10,852 nucleotides of DNA from an uncultured Sutterella sp. (GCA_905192805.1 CAJJMF010000079.1:1-10852), one strand, 5' to 3'. Shown: positions 1 through 6,787, numbered from the stretch's first letter. The notes: a model not told the origin generated them from the letters alone. Made by a program: numbers and translations.

Positions 1-1158
1 GAAGACGCGGACTGGGTCGTACTGATGGCCCACGGGAAAATCCTCCGGGTGGATACCCCCGAGACACTTCGCACAGAAGTGCGCGAGCGCACCTTTCACC
101 TTGCGCACCCCCAAGGGGAGTCGCAAGCGCTCATTCGTCGTTTGATTTTTGCGGTGCGCGCAGAGCTGGGCGACGCAGCCCCCTTTATCGATGTGACCCC
201 AGCGGGCAACGGTGTCAACGTCTTAACGCCCGCCCCGATGACAGCGGAGCGCCTCGCAGCAGCCCTTTCGCCTTGGCTCGACACCTGGGCCTTGGGGAAA
301 CTTGACATTCGCCCTCGCACCCCCACCATGGAAGACGTCTATGGCGCGGCAACCTTGATGGCCACCGAGCCCACCCAAGACACGGTCCCGGCGATTGCGA
401 AACTCCCGAGCGAAACCGTGATTGAAACCCAAGCGCTCAAAAAAACCTTTGGGTCCTTTACGGCCGTCGAGGCCACGACGTTTTCGGTTAAAACCGGGGA
501 AATTTTTGGCCTCTTGGGCCCCAATGGCGCGGGGAAAACGACGACTTTTCGCATGCTCTGTGGCTTACTGCCCGCGACCTCAGGAACGATTCGCATCGCG
601 GGGATGACGCTCTCCGAAGCGAAAGCCTCCGTGCGGGCCCGGATTGGCTACGTGGCACAAAAGTTTTCGCTCTACGGCAAACTCACGGTCGCGCAGAACC
701 TCCGCTACTTTGGCCAAAGTTTTGGACTCACGGGGGACGCGCTCAGCGAGCGTATGCGTGACGCGGAACGGATTTTTCATTTAGGCCCCTATCGCAACGA
801 GCGTGCCGAACGGCTCCCCTTGGGGGTCGCCCGCGACTTGGCGTTTGCGGTCGCGACCCTTCACCACCCCGATATTCTCTTTTTGGACGAAGCGACCTCA
901 GGGGCCGACGTGGCCTCACGACGCGCGTTTTGGCGTCGTATCGTGCGACTGGCGGAGCAGGGCGTCACGACGATTGTCACAACCCACTACATGGAAGAAG
1001 CGCACTACTGTGATCGGTTTTTGATTCAAGACCGCGGACGGGTGTTGGTCTTAGGAAGTCCGGAGTCGGTACGCCAAAGCGCGGCCACCCCGACGCACCC
1101 CCATCCCACGATGGAAGAGGCGTTTATCGCGATTGTTGAACGCGGGAGGGCCGCATGA
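1..1158 (+). CDS. ybhF: Dual ABC ATPase of an ABC-2 efflux pump, YbhF-like, 5' end outside window
   Basis: This is the ATP-hydrolysing subunit that would power the two membrane permeases encoded next. The frame is open from base 1 and the first residues (EDADWVVLMAHGKI) are the tail of a first nucleotide-binding domain, so the start lies upstream. The ATG at 25 is internal. A linker ending in a PTMEDVY motif leads to a second, complete ATPase domain from about base 420: Walker A GPNGAGKTT (517-543), Q-loop near 655, signature region (814-840), Walker B DILFLDE (871-891), H-loop histidine (985-987), and a closing PTMEEAF tail. Two ATPase domains in one chain followed by two permeases match E. 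coli YbhF (a known family arrangement). The second domain is slightly off consensus: LPLGVARDLA in the signature region, and DEATSGAD where DEPTSGVD is usual. The stop overlaps the next start (ATGA), indicating translational coupling. Substrate cannot be told from sequence. RbbA-type fusions are less likely because both permeases are separate genes. Confidence 0.9.
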   Translation, partial: EDADWVVLMAHGKILRVDTPETLRTEVRERTFHLAHPQGESQALIRRLIFAVRAELGDAAPFIDVTPAGNGVNVLTPAPMTAERLAAALSPWLDTWALGKLDIRPRTPTMEDVYGAATLMATEPTQDTVPAIAKLPSETVIETQALKKTFGSFTAVEATTFSVKTGEIFGLLGPNGAGKTTTFRMLCGLLPATSGTIRIAGMTLSEAKASVRARIGYVAQKFSLYGKLTVAQNLRYFGQSFGLTGDALSERMRDAERIFHLGPYRNERAERLPLGVARDLAFAVATLHHPDILFLDEATSGADVASRRAFWRRIVRLAEQGVTTIVTTHYMEEAHYCDRFLIQDRGRVLVLGSPESVRQSAATPTHPHPTMEEAFIAIVERGRAA

Positions 1159-2327
1159 ACACTGCCTTAACGCGCATCGGATCCTTGATCCTCAAAGAGT
1201 TTACGAGCTACATGCGGGATAGTTCGATGCTCTTGATTGGGCTTTTTTTGCCCGCCGTGCTCATTATGGTCTTTGGGCTCGGGCTCTCGATGGACGTGAA
1301 GCATGTGCCGATTGCCGTCGTGAACCAAAGTGCGAGCCCACTTGCTACGACGCTCCTTGAGCGCTTTATCGCCTCGGACTATTTCCGCGTCGAGACGCAC
1401 AAAACCCGTCAGGCGGCCGAAGTGGCCTTGGAAGAGCATCGCGTGCAAGCGATTGTGCACGTTCCGGCCACGTTGGATGCGGACGCGGCCGAGGGCGTGG
1501 CCACGCTGGGGCTCACCGTGCATGCGGTCGATGCCAACCAAGCGACCATGATTCGCACCTACGTGAACGCCACCCTCGCGCAAGTCTTAACCAACGCCCA
1601 AAAAACGGGGGAGGCGGTGAGTCTCTTTCCCAATACGCTCGCACGCGAAGCCACCGCCAGCACCCCCACCCTCACACTGCGGGCCCGCGCTTGGTTTAAT
1701 GACGCCAATGACAGCAGTTGGTATTTGGTCCCGGGGCTTTTGGTGATCACGATGACCCTAGTGGGGAGTTTTCTCACGTCGCTTGTTGTCGCCCGCGAAT
1801 GGGAACGTGGCACGATTGAGTCGCTTTTTTGTACGCCGGTAACCCCGTGGGAGCTCTTTTTAGGAAAACTCCTTCCCAATGCGCTCATTGCGATGATCGG
1901 TACCCTCTTGGCACTCATCGTCGCCTTGACGCTCTTTGATTTACCGGTCCGTGGTTCGATCGCCTGGCTCGCTACGACGATGACCGTCTTTCAATGCTTG
2001 GCCCTTATTTTTGGGCTCTTTCTCTCGGCACACTTTAAGCGACAGTTTTTGGCGATGCAGTTTTCGATCATCGGGAGTTTTCTCCCCTCGATCATGCTCT
2101 CGGGATTTCTCTTTGATTTACGCAGTGTGCCCGCGTGGATCTCGTGGGTGGGTCACGTGTTGCCGCCCACTTACGCGATGGCCTCACTCAAAATCTGCTT
2201 TCTCTCGGGGGGCAGCGAAACGGAACTCTGGCGTAATCTCGTGATTTTGCTCCTCTGGTGCGGCTTTTTCACCCTCCTCGCGGTGCGAAGCCTCAAGAAA
2301 ACGCTCGACGGAGGCCTCCATGCTTAA
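1155..2327 (+). CDS. ybhS: ABC-2 type permease, YbhS-like
   Basis: Inner-membrane permease half of an ABC-2 exporter, 390 aa, close to the usual 370-390 of the family. It has one N-terminal membrane segment (about 26-44), a long periplasmic domain (about 48-188), then about five segments (192-213, 240-261, 268-292, 302-320, 362-380). The motif VVAREWERGTIESL (about 211-224) is the conserved coupling element seen in YbhS-type permeases, and LPSIMLSGFLF (310-320) is another family hallmark. The ATG at 1155 sits in the ATGA overlap with the ATPase stop, with GGGAGGG at 1144-1150 as ribosome-binding site. It probably forms a heterodimer with the next permease, driven by the dual ATPase. Related systems export drugs, dyes or cations, but the substrate here is unknown. 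A membrane-fusion partner (YbhG/HlyD type) would be expected upstream, outside the window. Confidence 0.92.
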   Translation: MNTALTRIGSLILKEFTSYMRDSSMLLIGLFLPAVLIMVFGLGLSMDVKHVPIAVVNQSASPLATTLLERFIASDYFRVETHKTRQAAEVALEEHRVQAIVHVPATLDADAAEGVATLGLTVHAVDANQATMIRTYVNATLAQVLTNAQKTGEAVSLFPNTLAREATASTPTLTLRARAWFNDANDSSWYLVPGLLVITMTLVGSFLTSLVVAREWERGTIESLFCTPVTPWELFLGKLLPNALIAMIGTLLALIVALTLFDLPVRGSIAWLATTMTVFQCLALIFGLFLSAHFKRQFLAMQFSIIGSFLPSIMLSGFLFDLRSVPAWISWVGHVLPPTYAMASLKICFLSGGSETELWRNLVILLLWCGFFTLLAVRSLKKTLDGGLHA

Positions 2328-3417
2328 GTCGCTACGCTTGAGTCTGACGCGCATCTGGGCGCTACTTACCAAAGAACTTATTACGCTCCTATTGGACCCC
2401 AGTACCCGCACGATTTTGATTGTCCCCGTGCTGGTGCAATCCGTGCTCTTTGGCTATGGGGCCACGTTTAACTTAGAACGTGTGCCTTGGACCTATTTTG
2501 ATGCCTCGCACTCCACGCTCTCGACGACCCTCATTCGGGCCGTGAGCGAGAATGGCACGTTTCAATTGCAACACCCCTCGTTGAGTTTTCCCGAACTGCG
2601 CGACGCGGTCGATCGTGGGGACGTGCTCCTTGCGATTTATCTCGCGAGCGACTTTGAACGTACGGGCGAGGTGCTCGTCATCACGGATGCGCGTAACAGC
2701 ACGACCGCGAACGTCGCCACGGGCTACGTGAGTCTCATTGTGAGCGACTTGAATGCACGAGCGGGCCACACGCCCCCCGTGCGCCTCATTGAACGCTTCC
2801 GCTTTAATGAGAATACGCTCACGCGCTGGAACATTATGCCGGGGCTCATTTTGACCTTATCACTACTGCAGGTGCTGTTACTCTCTAGCCTCACCGTCTC
2901 ACGTGAGCGCGAAGAAGGCAGTTTTGACATGATGCTCATGACGCCCGCTTCGAGTTGGGAAATTTATCTGGGTAAAGGCCTTCCGGCGATCGCTGTCGCC
3001 CTCGTTCAAGCGTTGCTCATTTTTTCGGTTTGTCGCTACTGGTTTGAGATTCCCTTTGCAGGGTCGTTGGGGTTACTGATCGGGGTGATTCTGCTCTTTT
3101 CGACGTCGGCCGTCGGGATGGGGCTTGCGATCAGTGCGCTCGCCACGACCATTCAGCAGTCCTTGGTGCTCGCTTTCCTGATTGTGCTCCCGATGATTAT
3201 TCTCTCGGGGTTAATGACCCCCGTGGGGGCCATGCCCGAGTGGCTTCAGACGCTCACGATTTTGAATCCATTACGCTACGCGATTGAAGCGATTAAACGG
3301 ATTTATTTTGAAGGCGCAGGACTCACCGACATTCTCCCCTTGATGTGGCCCTTGGTGCTCCTCTGGGCGGTTTCGACCCCGCTCGCCTTGCGACTCTTCC
3401 GACAAAAGTTATCCTAA
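2320..3417 (+). CDS. ybhR: ABC-2 type permease, YbhR-like
   Basis: Second inner-membrane permease of the exporter, 365 aa. It has the same architecture as its partner: N-terminal segment about 30-48, periplasmic domain about 50-170, then five segments within 173-360. The coupling motif SREREEGSFDMML (194-206) and the late motif PMIILSGLMTPVGAMPEWLQ (about 291-310) are typical of YbhR. Start: ATG 2320, eight bases inside the preceding gene, with GGAGG at 2310-2314. The overlap implies translational coupling and fixed stoichiometry. It is the last gene of the operon; transcription then meets a convergent gene across a 109-bp gap with hairpins. Assignment to the YbhR branch rests on order and motifs; a generic ABC-2 permease call is certain. 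Confidence 0.92.
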   Translation: MLKSLRLSLTRIWALLTKELITLLLDPSTRTILIVPVLVQSVLFGYGATFNLERVPWTYFDASHSTLSTTLIRAVSENGTFQLQHPSLSFPELRDAVDRGDVLLAIYLASDFERTGEVLVITDARNSTTANVATGYVSLIVSDLNARAGHTPPVRLIERFRFNENTLTRWNIMPGLILTLSLLQVLLLSSLTVSREREEGSFDMMLMTPASSWEIYLGKGLPAIAVALVQALLIFSVCRYWFEIPFAGSLGLLIGVILLFSTSAVGMGLAISALATTIQQSLVLAFLIVLPMIILSGLMTPVGAMPEWLQTLTILNPLRYAIEAIKRIYFEGAGLTDILPLMWPLVLLWAVSTPLALRLFRQKLS

Positions 3418-3485
3418 AGGGTGAGGCAAGAGGCGCCTCAAAGTCGAGCCTAGGCCTCACACGGAAGGGCGTTTTTAGCCACGTA

Positions 3486-3509
3486 CCCCGAACGTTCAGG
3501 CGTTCGGGG
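3486..3509. terminator. Hairpin between convergent genes, possible bidirectional terminator
   Basis: A 9-bp perfect stem CCCCGAACG / CGTTCGGGG with a 6-base loop lies between the stops of the efflux operon and the convergent YihY-type gene. Neither side is followed by a clean T-run, so it may need extra factors or act only as an RNA 3'-end stabiliser. A second, weaker inverted repeat (GTGAGGC 3421-3427 / GCCTCAC 3454-3460) directly follows the operon stop. Confidence 0.55.
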
Positions 3510-3526
3510 GTTCGAGCGTTAGGACA

Positions 3527-4903
3527 TTAAGACGTTGATGAGGTATCCCGGGGAGCGTCCGTCCCCGCTTTGCCCCGCGTAAATACCTCGGCCATGGGCT
3601 GAGCGAGTGCGTCGGCGTCCCGTAACGAGGTAAACCAGGTTTCCAGTACCCCTTCTTCGCGACCGTGCTTGGGTAAGGGATGCGCCACGAGTTCGTTTTC
3701 GCTATCAATCAGTAGCACGTCCACGGCTTTCGCGAGACTCGTGTGATGCGGATCCGCCACCAGGGTCCAGTCGGGATTTTTGTCGCTCGGACCGTTGGCG
3801 GACTCTAAGCAATACCCGACGTTGGCGAGCTGGGTCAAAATACTGCGCGCCATTTGCGGATAGGTGCCCACGCTTTCACACAAGAGCGCCAGAGGGACCA
3901 CGGGGCGGTTCGCGAGTCGCTCTTCGGTGAGAACTTTAAGGAGCGCCACCCCAGTTAAAAACCGATTCCCCACGCGGTACGTGTCTTTGAAGCGCCCCGA
4001 GGTGAGTAAGGGCATCGTCGCCGTAACGGCGGCGCCCAAAAAGACCAGATACCAGCCAATATAAATCCACAAGAGTAAAACGGGGAACGCCACAAAGGCG
4101 CCATAGATGGACCCCATCGTTCCGGCGCTCACGTAGTGCTCAAAGCCCACCCGGACAAACAAATTGGCAACAACAACGAAGAGCGCCCCGACAAAGGCGT
4201 CTGTCCACTTCACAAAACTATTGGGGACAAAGCGGAACAAAAAGGCATAGGCACAGGTCTGGATAATGCTTTGCACGAACATTAACCCATAGGTTAAGAG
4301 GCTCGGTTCAATCCCCGCGGCGGCACTACTAATAAAGCGCGTGGAAATCGTGATCGAAAAGGCCATCGCCAAGGGCCCCAACGTTAAGAGGGCCCAATAG
4401 AGCAGCAGGCGCTGCACCCAAGGGCGCGGGCGCGTGATGGAGAAAATCCCGTTGATCGTCACAAAGAGCTTGTTGATCAACATGATGCTCGTGACCGCCA
4501 AACCGATCAAACCAAAGAGCCCTAAGCCCGAGGCATGCTGAGAGAAGCTACGCAAGTAACCCACGATCACCTCGCTATATTGCGAGGGAAGGAAACTATT
4601 AAAGAGCATGTCTTCTAAGGCCTGACGGGTATCGGCAAAGCTCGGGAACGCCGAGAAAATCGCGAGCGACACCGCTAAGAGCGGCACGATCGAGAGCATC
4701 GTCGTGAGCGTCATCGAGCTCGCGACTTCCGGCACATGCGTCTCCGACATCCGCGCCCCCATAAAGGCACTTACGCGCTGAAGCACTTTCCAGTTGATGT
4801 GTTGTTTGAGCGTTTGGAATTTCGTCATCATGCGTCTCATGGTCAAGCGCACCTTCGTGGGCTCGCTCGAACCCTTAGAAGGCGTCATCGGTTCATGATT
4901 CAT
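3527..4903 (-). CDS. YihY/BrkB-family inner-membrane protein
   Basis: Integral inner-membrane protein of the YihY/virulence factor BrkB family (often mis-annotated as ribonuclease BN); molecular function is not established for the family. It is 458 aa long, with a cytoplasmic N-terminus, about six membrane segments (62-90, 124-147, 164-190, 203-226, 234-258, 267-300) and a soluble C-terminal tail. Family motifs are visible: SMTLTTMLSIVPLLAV in segment 1 and GSIYGAFVAFPVLLLWIYIG (264-283) in the last segments. The tail (about 325-380) looks like a winged-helix-type fold, LLKVLTEERL...SILTQLANVGY, as in longer proteobacterial members. No good ribosome-binding site precedes the ATG at 4903, and a TACAAT -10-like box at 4919-4924 would leave only a few leader bases. 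ATG 4840 (residue 22), preceded by AAGGTG, is a credible alternative start. It is a single gene, convergent with the efflux operon. Confidence 0.9.
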   Translation of the reverse strand: MNHEPMTPSKGSSEPTKVRLTMRRMMTKFQTLKQHINWKVLQRVSAFMGARMSETHVPEVASSMTLTTMLSIVPLLAVSLAIFSAFPSFADTRQALEDMLFNSFLPSQYSEVIVGYLRSFSQHASGLGLFGLIGLAVTSIMLINKLFVTINGIFSITRPRPWVQRLLLYWALLTLGPLAMAFSITISTRFISSAAAGIEPSLLTYGLMFVQSIIQTCAYAFLFRFVPNSFVKWTDAFVGALFVVVANLFVRVGFEHYVSAGTMGSIYGAFVAFPVLLLWIYIGWYLVFLGAAVTATMPLLTSGRFKDTYRVGNRFLTGVALLKVLTEERLANRPVVPLALLCESVGTYPQMARSILTQLANVGYCLESANGPSDKNPDWTLVADPHHTSLAKAVDVLLIDSENELVAHPLPKHGREEGVLETWFTSLRDADALAQPMAEVFTRGKAGTDAPRDTSSTS

Positions 4904-5107
4904 GTCTATCTAATGGGTATTGTACTGAGTCACTTGGGACAGCGCTAGCGCGTGGAAAGAACGCGTGTTTACCTCGAGGCGCCTCATTCATCGCCCTAGG
5001 ACTTACCCTAGTCGTCGCCCGTCGAAAAACACGTCTTTTAGCTACGTCTTTTGAAATCCGCAGGGCAAGACCCCATCGCACGGTTTTCCTTCACGAATCC
5101 TATTTGC

Positions 5108-5136
5108 CGACAAATAAAATGAAGTCCTCGACAAAT
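5108..5136 (+). promoter_or_regulatory. Direct repeat CGACAAAT x2 overlapping the small-RNA promoter
   Basis: CGACAAAT occurs at 5108-5115 and again at 5129-5136, a 21-bp period (two helical turns). The second copy overlaps the -35 box of the promoter at 5128. This spacing suits a dimeric or tandem-binding regulator. The same motif recurs inverted at 5437-5444. The regulator is unknown. Confidence 0.4.
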
Positions 5137-5156
5137 GCGAAAAAATGCTGTATAGT
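5128..5156 (+). promoter_or_regulatory. Sigma70 promoter for the small RNA
   Basis: The -35 is TCGACA (5128-5133) and the -10 is TATAGT (5151-5156), each 5/6 to consensus, with an optimal 17-bp spacer. The predicted transcription start is about 5162-5164. This is the best-looking promoter in the window, and no protein start with a ribosome-binding site follows it at normal distance. Confidence 0.7.
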
Positions 5157-5162
5157 AGATCC

Positions 5163-5312
5163 TATCAGCGGTGTTTCTCTAAGCTCCGTTGCACGGGTAG
5201 AACCCGGCACCATTGTCTGGTGTGAAGAGCGAACTGAAGCAACTCCGATTGCTCATGCTTGTCTCTTCAGAGGGGGAAAAGGCCGATATTTCGACGAATG
5301 TCGGCCTTTTTA
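5163..5312 (+). ncRNA. Putative small RNA, family not recognised
   Basis: A transcript of about 150 nt is bounded by a strong promoter (5128-5156) and a strong intrinsic terminator (5277-5312). Local stems are visible: CGGGT/ACCCG around 5198-5210, CACCA/TGGTG around 5209-5223, and a larger stem closed by GAAGAG (about 5224-5229) with CTCTTC (about 5263-5268), containing AGCAA/TTGCT. No reading frame inside has a credible ribosome-binding site. It does not match what I know of SRP RNA (no GGAAGCAGC core), tmRNA, or the common riboswitches. A divergent 6S RNA cannot be excluded by eye. It could instead be an attenuated leader of the solute-binding protein gene 375 bases downstream, but the distance makes an independent small RNA more likely. 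Confidence 0.5.
5277..5312 (+). terminator. Intrinsic terminator of the small RNA
   Basis: The stem is AAAAGGCCGA / TCGGCCTTTTT, extended internally by ATT/AAT around a short loop, followed by TTTTTATT. The flanks 5271-5279 (AGGGGGAAA) and 5324-5332 (TTTCCCCCT) are also complementary over 9 bp, so read-through RNA could form a longer outer stem around the terminator. Confidence 0.85.
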
Positions 5313-5326
5313 TTGTCCGCACGTTT

Positions 5327-5397
5327 CCCCCTTGATTCCCCCCCGCCCACTTTCCCCACTCCCCCCAACACCTCACTCACCCCCCATCCCCAGCCCC
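5327..5397 (-). other. C-tract block; G-quadruplex motif on the minus strand
   Basis: Eight runs of 3-7 C occur in 71 bases of the + strand (5327-5331, 5338-5344, 5346-5348, 5354-5357, 5361-5366, 5380-5385, 5388-5391, 5394-5397). On the minus strand the runs between 5366 and 5338 give four G-runs of at least three with loops of 3, 5 and 1 bases, which satisfies the canonical quadruplex pattern. The block lies just after the small-RNA terminator. No coding potential is visible. Confidence 0.6.
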
Positions 5398-5433
5398 ACG
5401 CTCATGACCCTTACGCGCCCGATTTTACCCACG

Positions 5434-5450
5434 TTTATTTGTCGACCAAT
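5434..5450. promoter_or_regulatory. Inverted copy of the CGACAAATAAA motif, near-palindrome
   Basis: TTTATTTGTCG (5434-5444) is the exact reverse complement of CGACAAATAAA at 5108-5118. The core ATTTGTCGACCAAT (5437-5450) is a near-perfect palindrome around GTCGAC. It sits about 14 bp upstream of the candidate -35 for the solute-binding protein gene, so one regulator could serve both this gene and the small RNA. Confidence 0.4.
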
Positions 5451-5463
5451 ACGGTCGCCTTCG

Positions 5464-5491
5464 TTGACGATTTTTCAACAACTAGGGTAAT
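5464..5491 (+). promoter_or_regulatory. Candidate promoter for the solute-binding protein gene
   Basis: TTGACG (5464-5469), a 16-bp spacer, then GGTAAT (5486-5491). The -35 is good and the -10 modest. Transcription from here would give a leader of about 190 nt. TATAGT at 5559-5564 is an alternative -10 with a weaker -35. Confidence 0.4.
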
Positions 5492-5604
5492 TCCCTATTG
5501 GCGCTCGCTCTAGCCCAAAGGTTCGTGAGTTTCTTCGGCAAAGTCGGCCACGCATCACTATAGTTAATTTCACGACGACGCCCACCGTGCTCACCCCCTC
5601 GAGC

Positions 5605-5653
5605 CTGGGCGATCGATCCCAGAACATCCTCCCCGAGCCCCACGGTTCGGGGA
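5605..5653 (+). promoter_or_regulatory. Two hairpins in the leader of the solute-binding protein gene
   Basis: CTGGG/CCCAG (5605-5609 / 5618-5622, 8-base loop) is followed by TCCCCGA/TCGGGGA (5630-5636 / 5647-5653, 10-base loop). The second ends about 22 bases before the ribosome-binding site. There is no T-run, so mRNA stabilisation or translational control is likelier than attenuation. No known riboswitch was recognised. Confidence 0.45.
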
Positions 5654-5686
5654 CACCAGACAACCCTTAACGACTAGGTGAACACT

Positions 5687-6457
5687 ATGCTGAAAAAATT
5701 AGGCTTTTGCGCTTTGATGGGTGCCTTGATGGCGACGTCCTCGTTTGTCAACGCTAAAGAGTTGCGTGTGGCCACGAACCCGACCTATGCCCCGTTTGAA
5801 TTCGTCGAATCGTCCACCGGGAAGATCACCGGGTTTGAGGTCGAATTGATGGAAGCCATGGCCAAAGTGGCGGGCCACACGGTGAAGTGGGTCAATATGG
5901 ACTTTGACGGCATTATTCCGGCCGTGTCGACCGGCATGGTCGATATGTCCGCCTCGGGTTTCTCGATCAACGAAAAACGTAAACAAAAAGTCGACTTCTT
6001 GGATCCGTTCTACGAATCGGGCTTGGCGATTTTGATCAACAAAGACAAAGCCAACGAAATTCACGGCATTGAAGACTTAAAAGGCAAGAAGATCGGCGTT
6101 CAGTTAGGCACGATCGGTCACGATAAGGCCAAAGAAATTCCGGACGCGAAAATCACCGCCTATAACCAGGTGGGCGAAGCGATGATGGACTTGGCCAATA
6201 ACGGCGTCGATGCGGTCATTAACTCCAAGCCCAGCACGGCCTACATGATTGCCGTGAACGAAAAGTTGACGAAAAATACGGTCTTGTTGCCCGCGCTCTT
6301 AACGCACGGCTACACCGCCCAGATCGTTCCGAAGGGCAATACCGAATTGGCGAACCAGTTAAACGCCGCCTTGAAGGAAATCAAGAAAAACGGCACCTAT
6401 ACGACGATCTACAAGAAGTGGTTTAAGAGCGAACCGCCGGCCAATTTGTTGCAATAA
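5687..6457 (+). CDS. Periplasmic solute-binding protein, amino-acid (family 3) type
   Basis: Periplasmic ligand-binding protein of the SBP_bac_3 family (GlnH/ArtJ-like), 256 aa from ATG 5687. A signal peptide (about 1-23, ending FVNA before KELRVATN) lacks a lipobox, so the protein should be free in the periplasm. The core fits the family: LRVATNPTYAPFEF (26-39), GFEVELMEAMAK (49-60), DFDGIIPAVSTGMVDM (72-87) and INEKR (94-98), whose arginine normally holds the ligand carboxylate. In DAVINSKPSTAY (175-186), Ser180 stands where the family usually has an Asp that binds the ligand alpha-amino group, so the ligand may not be a standard L-amino acid. Start choice: AGGTGA at 5676-5681 is well spaced for ATG 5687; an in-frame GTG at 5678 lies inside that site. 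No permease or ATPase is adjacent, so it is an orphan receptor. Independent hairpins and a terminator suggest a monocistronic, well-expressed mRNA. Confidence 0.92.
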   Translation: MLKKLGFCALMGALMATSSFVNAKELRVATNPTYAPFEFVESSTGKITGFEVELMEAMAKVAGHTVKWVNMDFDGIIPAVSTGMVDMSASGFSINEKRKQKVDFLDPFYESGLAILINKDKANEIHGIEDLKGKKIGVQLGTIGHDKAKEIPDAKITAYNQVGEAMMDLANNGVDAVINSKPSTAYMIAVNEKLTKNTVLLPALLTHGYTAQIVPKGNTELANQLNAALKEIKKNGTYTTIYKKWFKSEPPANLLQ

Positions 6458-6471
6458 GTTTCGGCCCCTGC

Positions 6472-6543
6472 GAAAGCGTGCGCGAGCCTCCTCACTCGTC
6501 GCGCTTTCTCTCCGAACAGTGAGCCCGCCTCAAACCCGGGCTC
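6472..6543 (+). other. Two extra hairpins in the 3' untranslated region
   Basis: GAAAGCG/CGCTTTC (6472-6478 / 6502-6508, with inner CGAG/CTCG) and GAGCCCG/CGGGCTC (6521-6527 / 6537-6543, 9-base loop) lie between the stop and the terminator. They probably shield the mRNA 3' end, or they form a stable 3'-derived RNA. Confidence 0.5.
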
Positions 6544-6547
6544 TCTG

Positions 6548-6581
6548 ACACCCGCCAAGCCCAAACTTGGCGGGTGTTTTT
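6548..6581 (+). terminator. Intrinsic terminator of the solute-binding protein gene
   Basis: A perfect 12-bp stem ACACCCGCCAAG / CTTGGCGGGTGT with a 6-base loop is followed directly by a T-run. This is the cleanest terminator in the window. Confidence 0.95.
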
Positions 6582-6768
6582 GTGTGCGCTTATACCACGT
6601 TTGCGTCTGTATGACACGCACATTTTGTGTGTATTCGATTTTCGCGTTGTCTACACGCGTTTTCCCCTGCTGCCACAGGGCACAAGCGCCCTCTCCCTCA
6701 ACCGACCGGTTCGTCTCCCTCAAGGACAGTCTGGGTAATAATCGCGGTGGTTTAGTGTAATACATAAC

Positions 6769-6787
6769 GGATAATTGTGTATTATCC
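6769..6787. promoter_or_regulatory. Perfect 7-5-7 palindrome, candidate operator
   Basis: GGATAAT-TGTGT-ATTATCC is a perfect inverted repeat, typical in size of a dimeric regulator site. It overlaps a second repeat, TAATACA (6758-6764) / TGTATTA (6778-6784). It lies about 190 bp upstream of the IS256-like gene, in an otherwise non-coding stretch (6582-6975) where I see no gene. Its ATAATTGTGTA core resembles, from memory, the terminal repeat of IS256. Confidence 0.45.

Noticed and set aside
5198..5218. tRNA-like tail (CGGGTAGAACCCGGCACCA)
   Set aside because: The stem has a 3-base loop instead of the 7-base T-loop, and no D or anticodon arm can be built upstream.
5163..5312. SRP (4.5S) RNA
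   Set aside because: The conserved GGAAGCAGC-type core of SRP RNA is absent.
5104..5490. Open frame of 128 codons across the small-RNA region
   Set aside because: It covers the promoter, terminator and C-tracts, has no ribosome-binding site, and its C-terminal half is low-complexity proline from the C-runs.
5678..5686. GTG 5678 as start of the solute-binding protein
   Set aside because: The GTG lies inside the AGGTGA ribosome-binding site that is correctly placed for ATG 5687.
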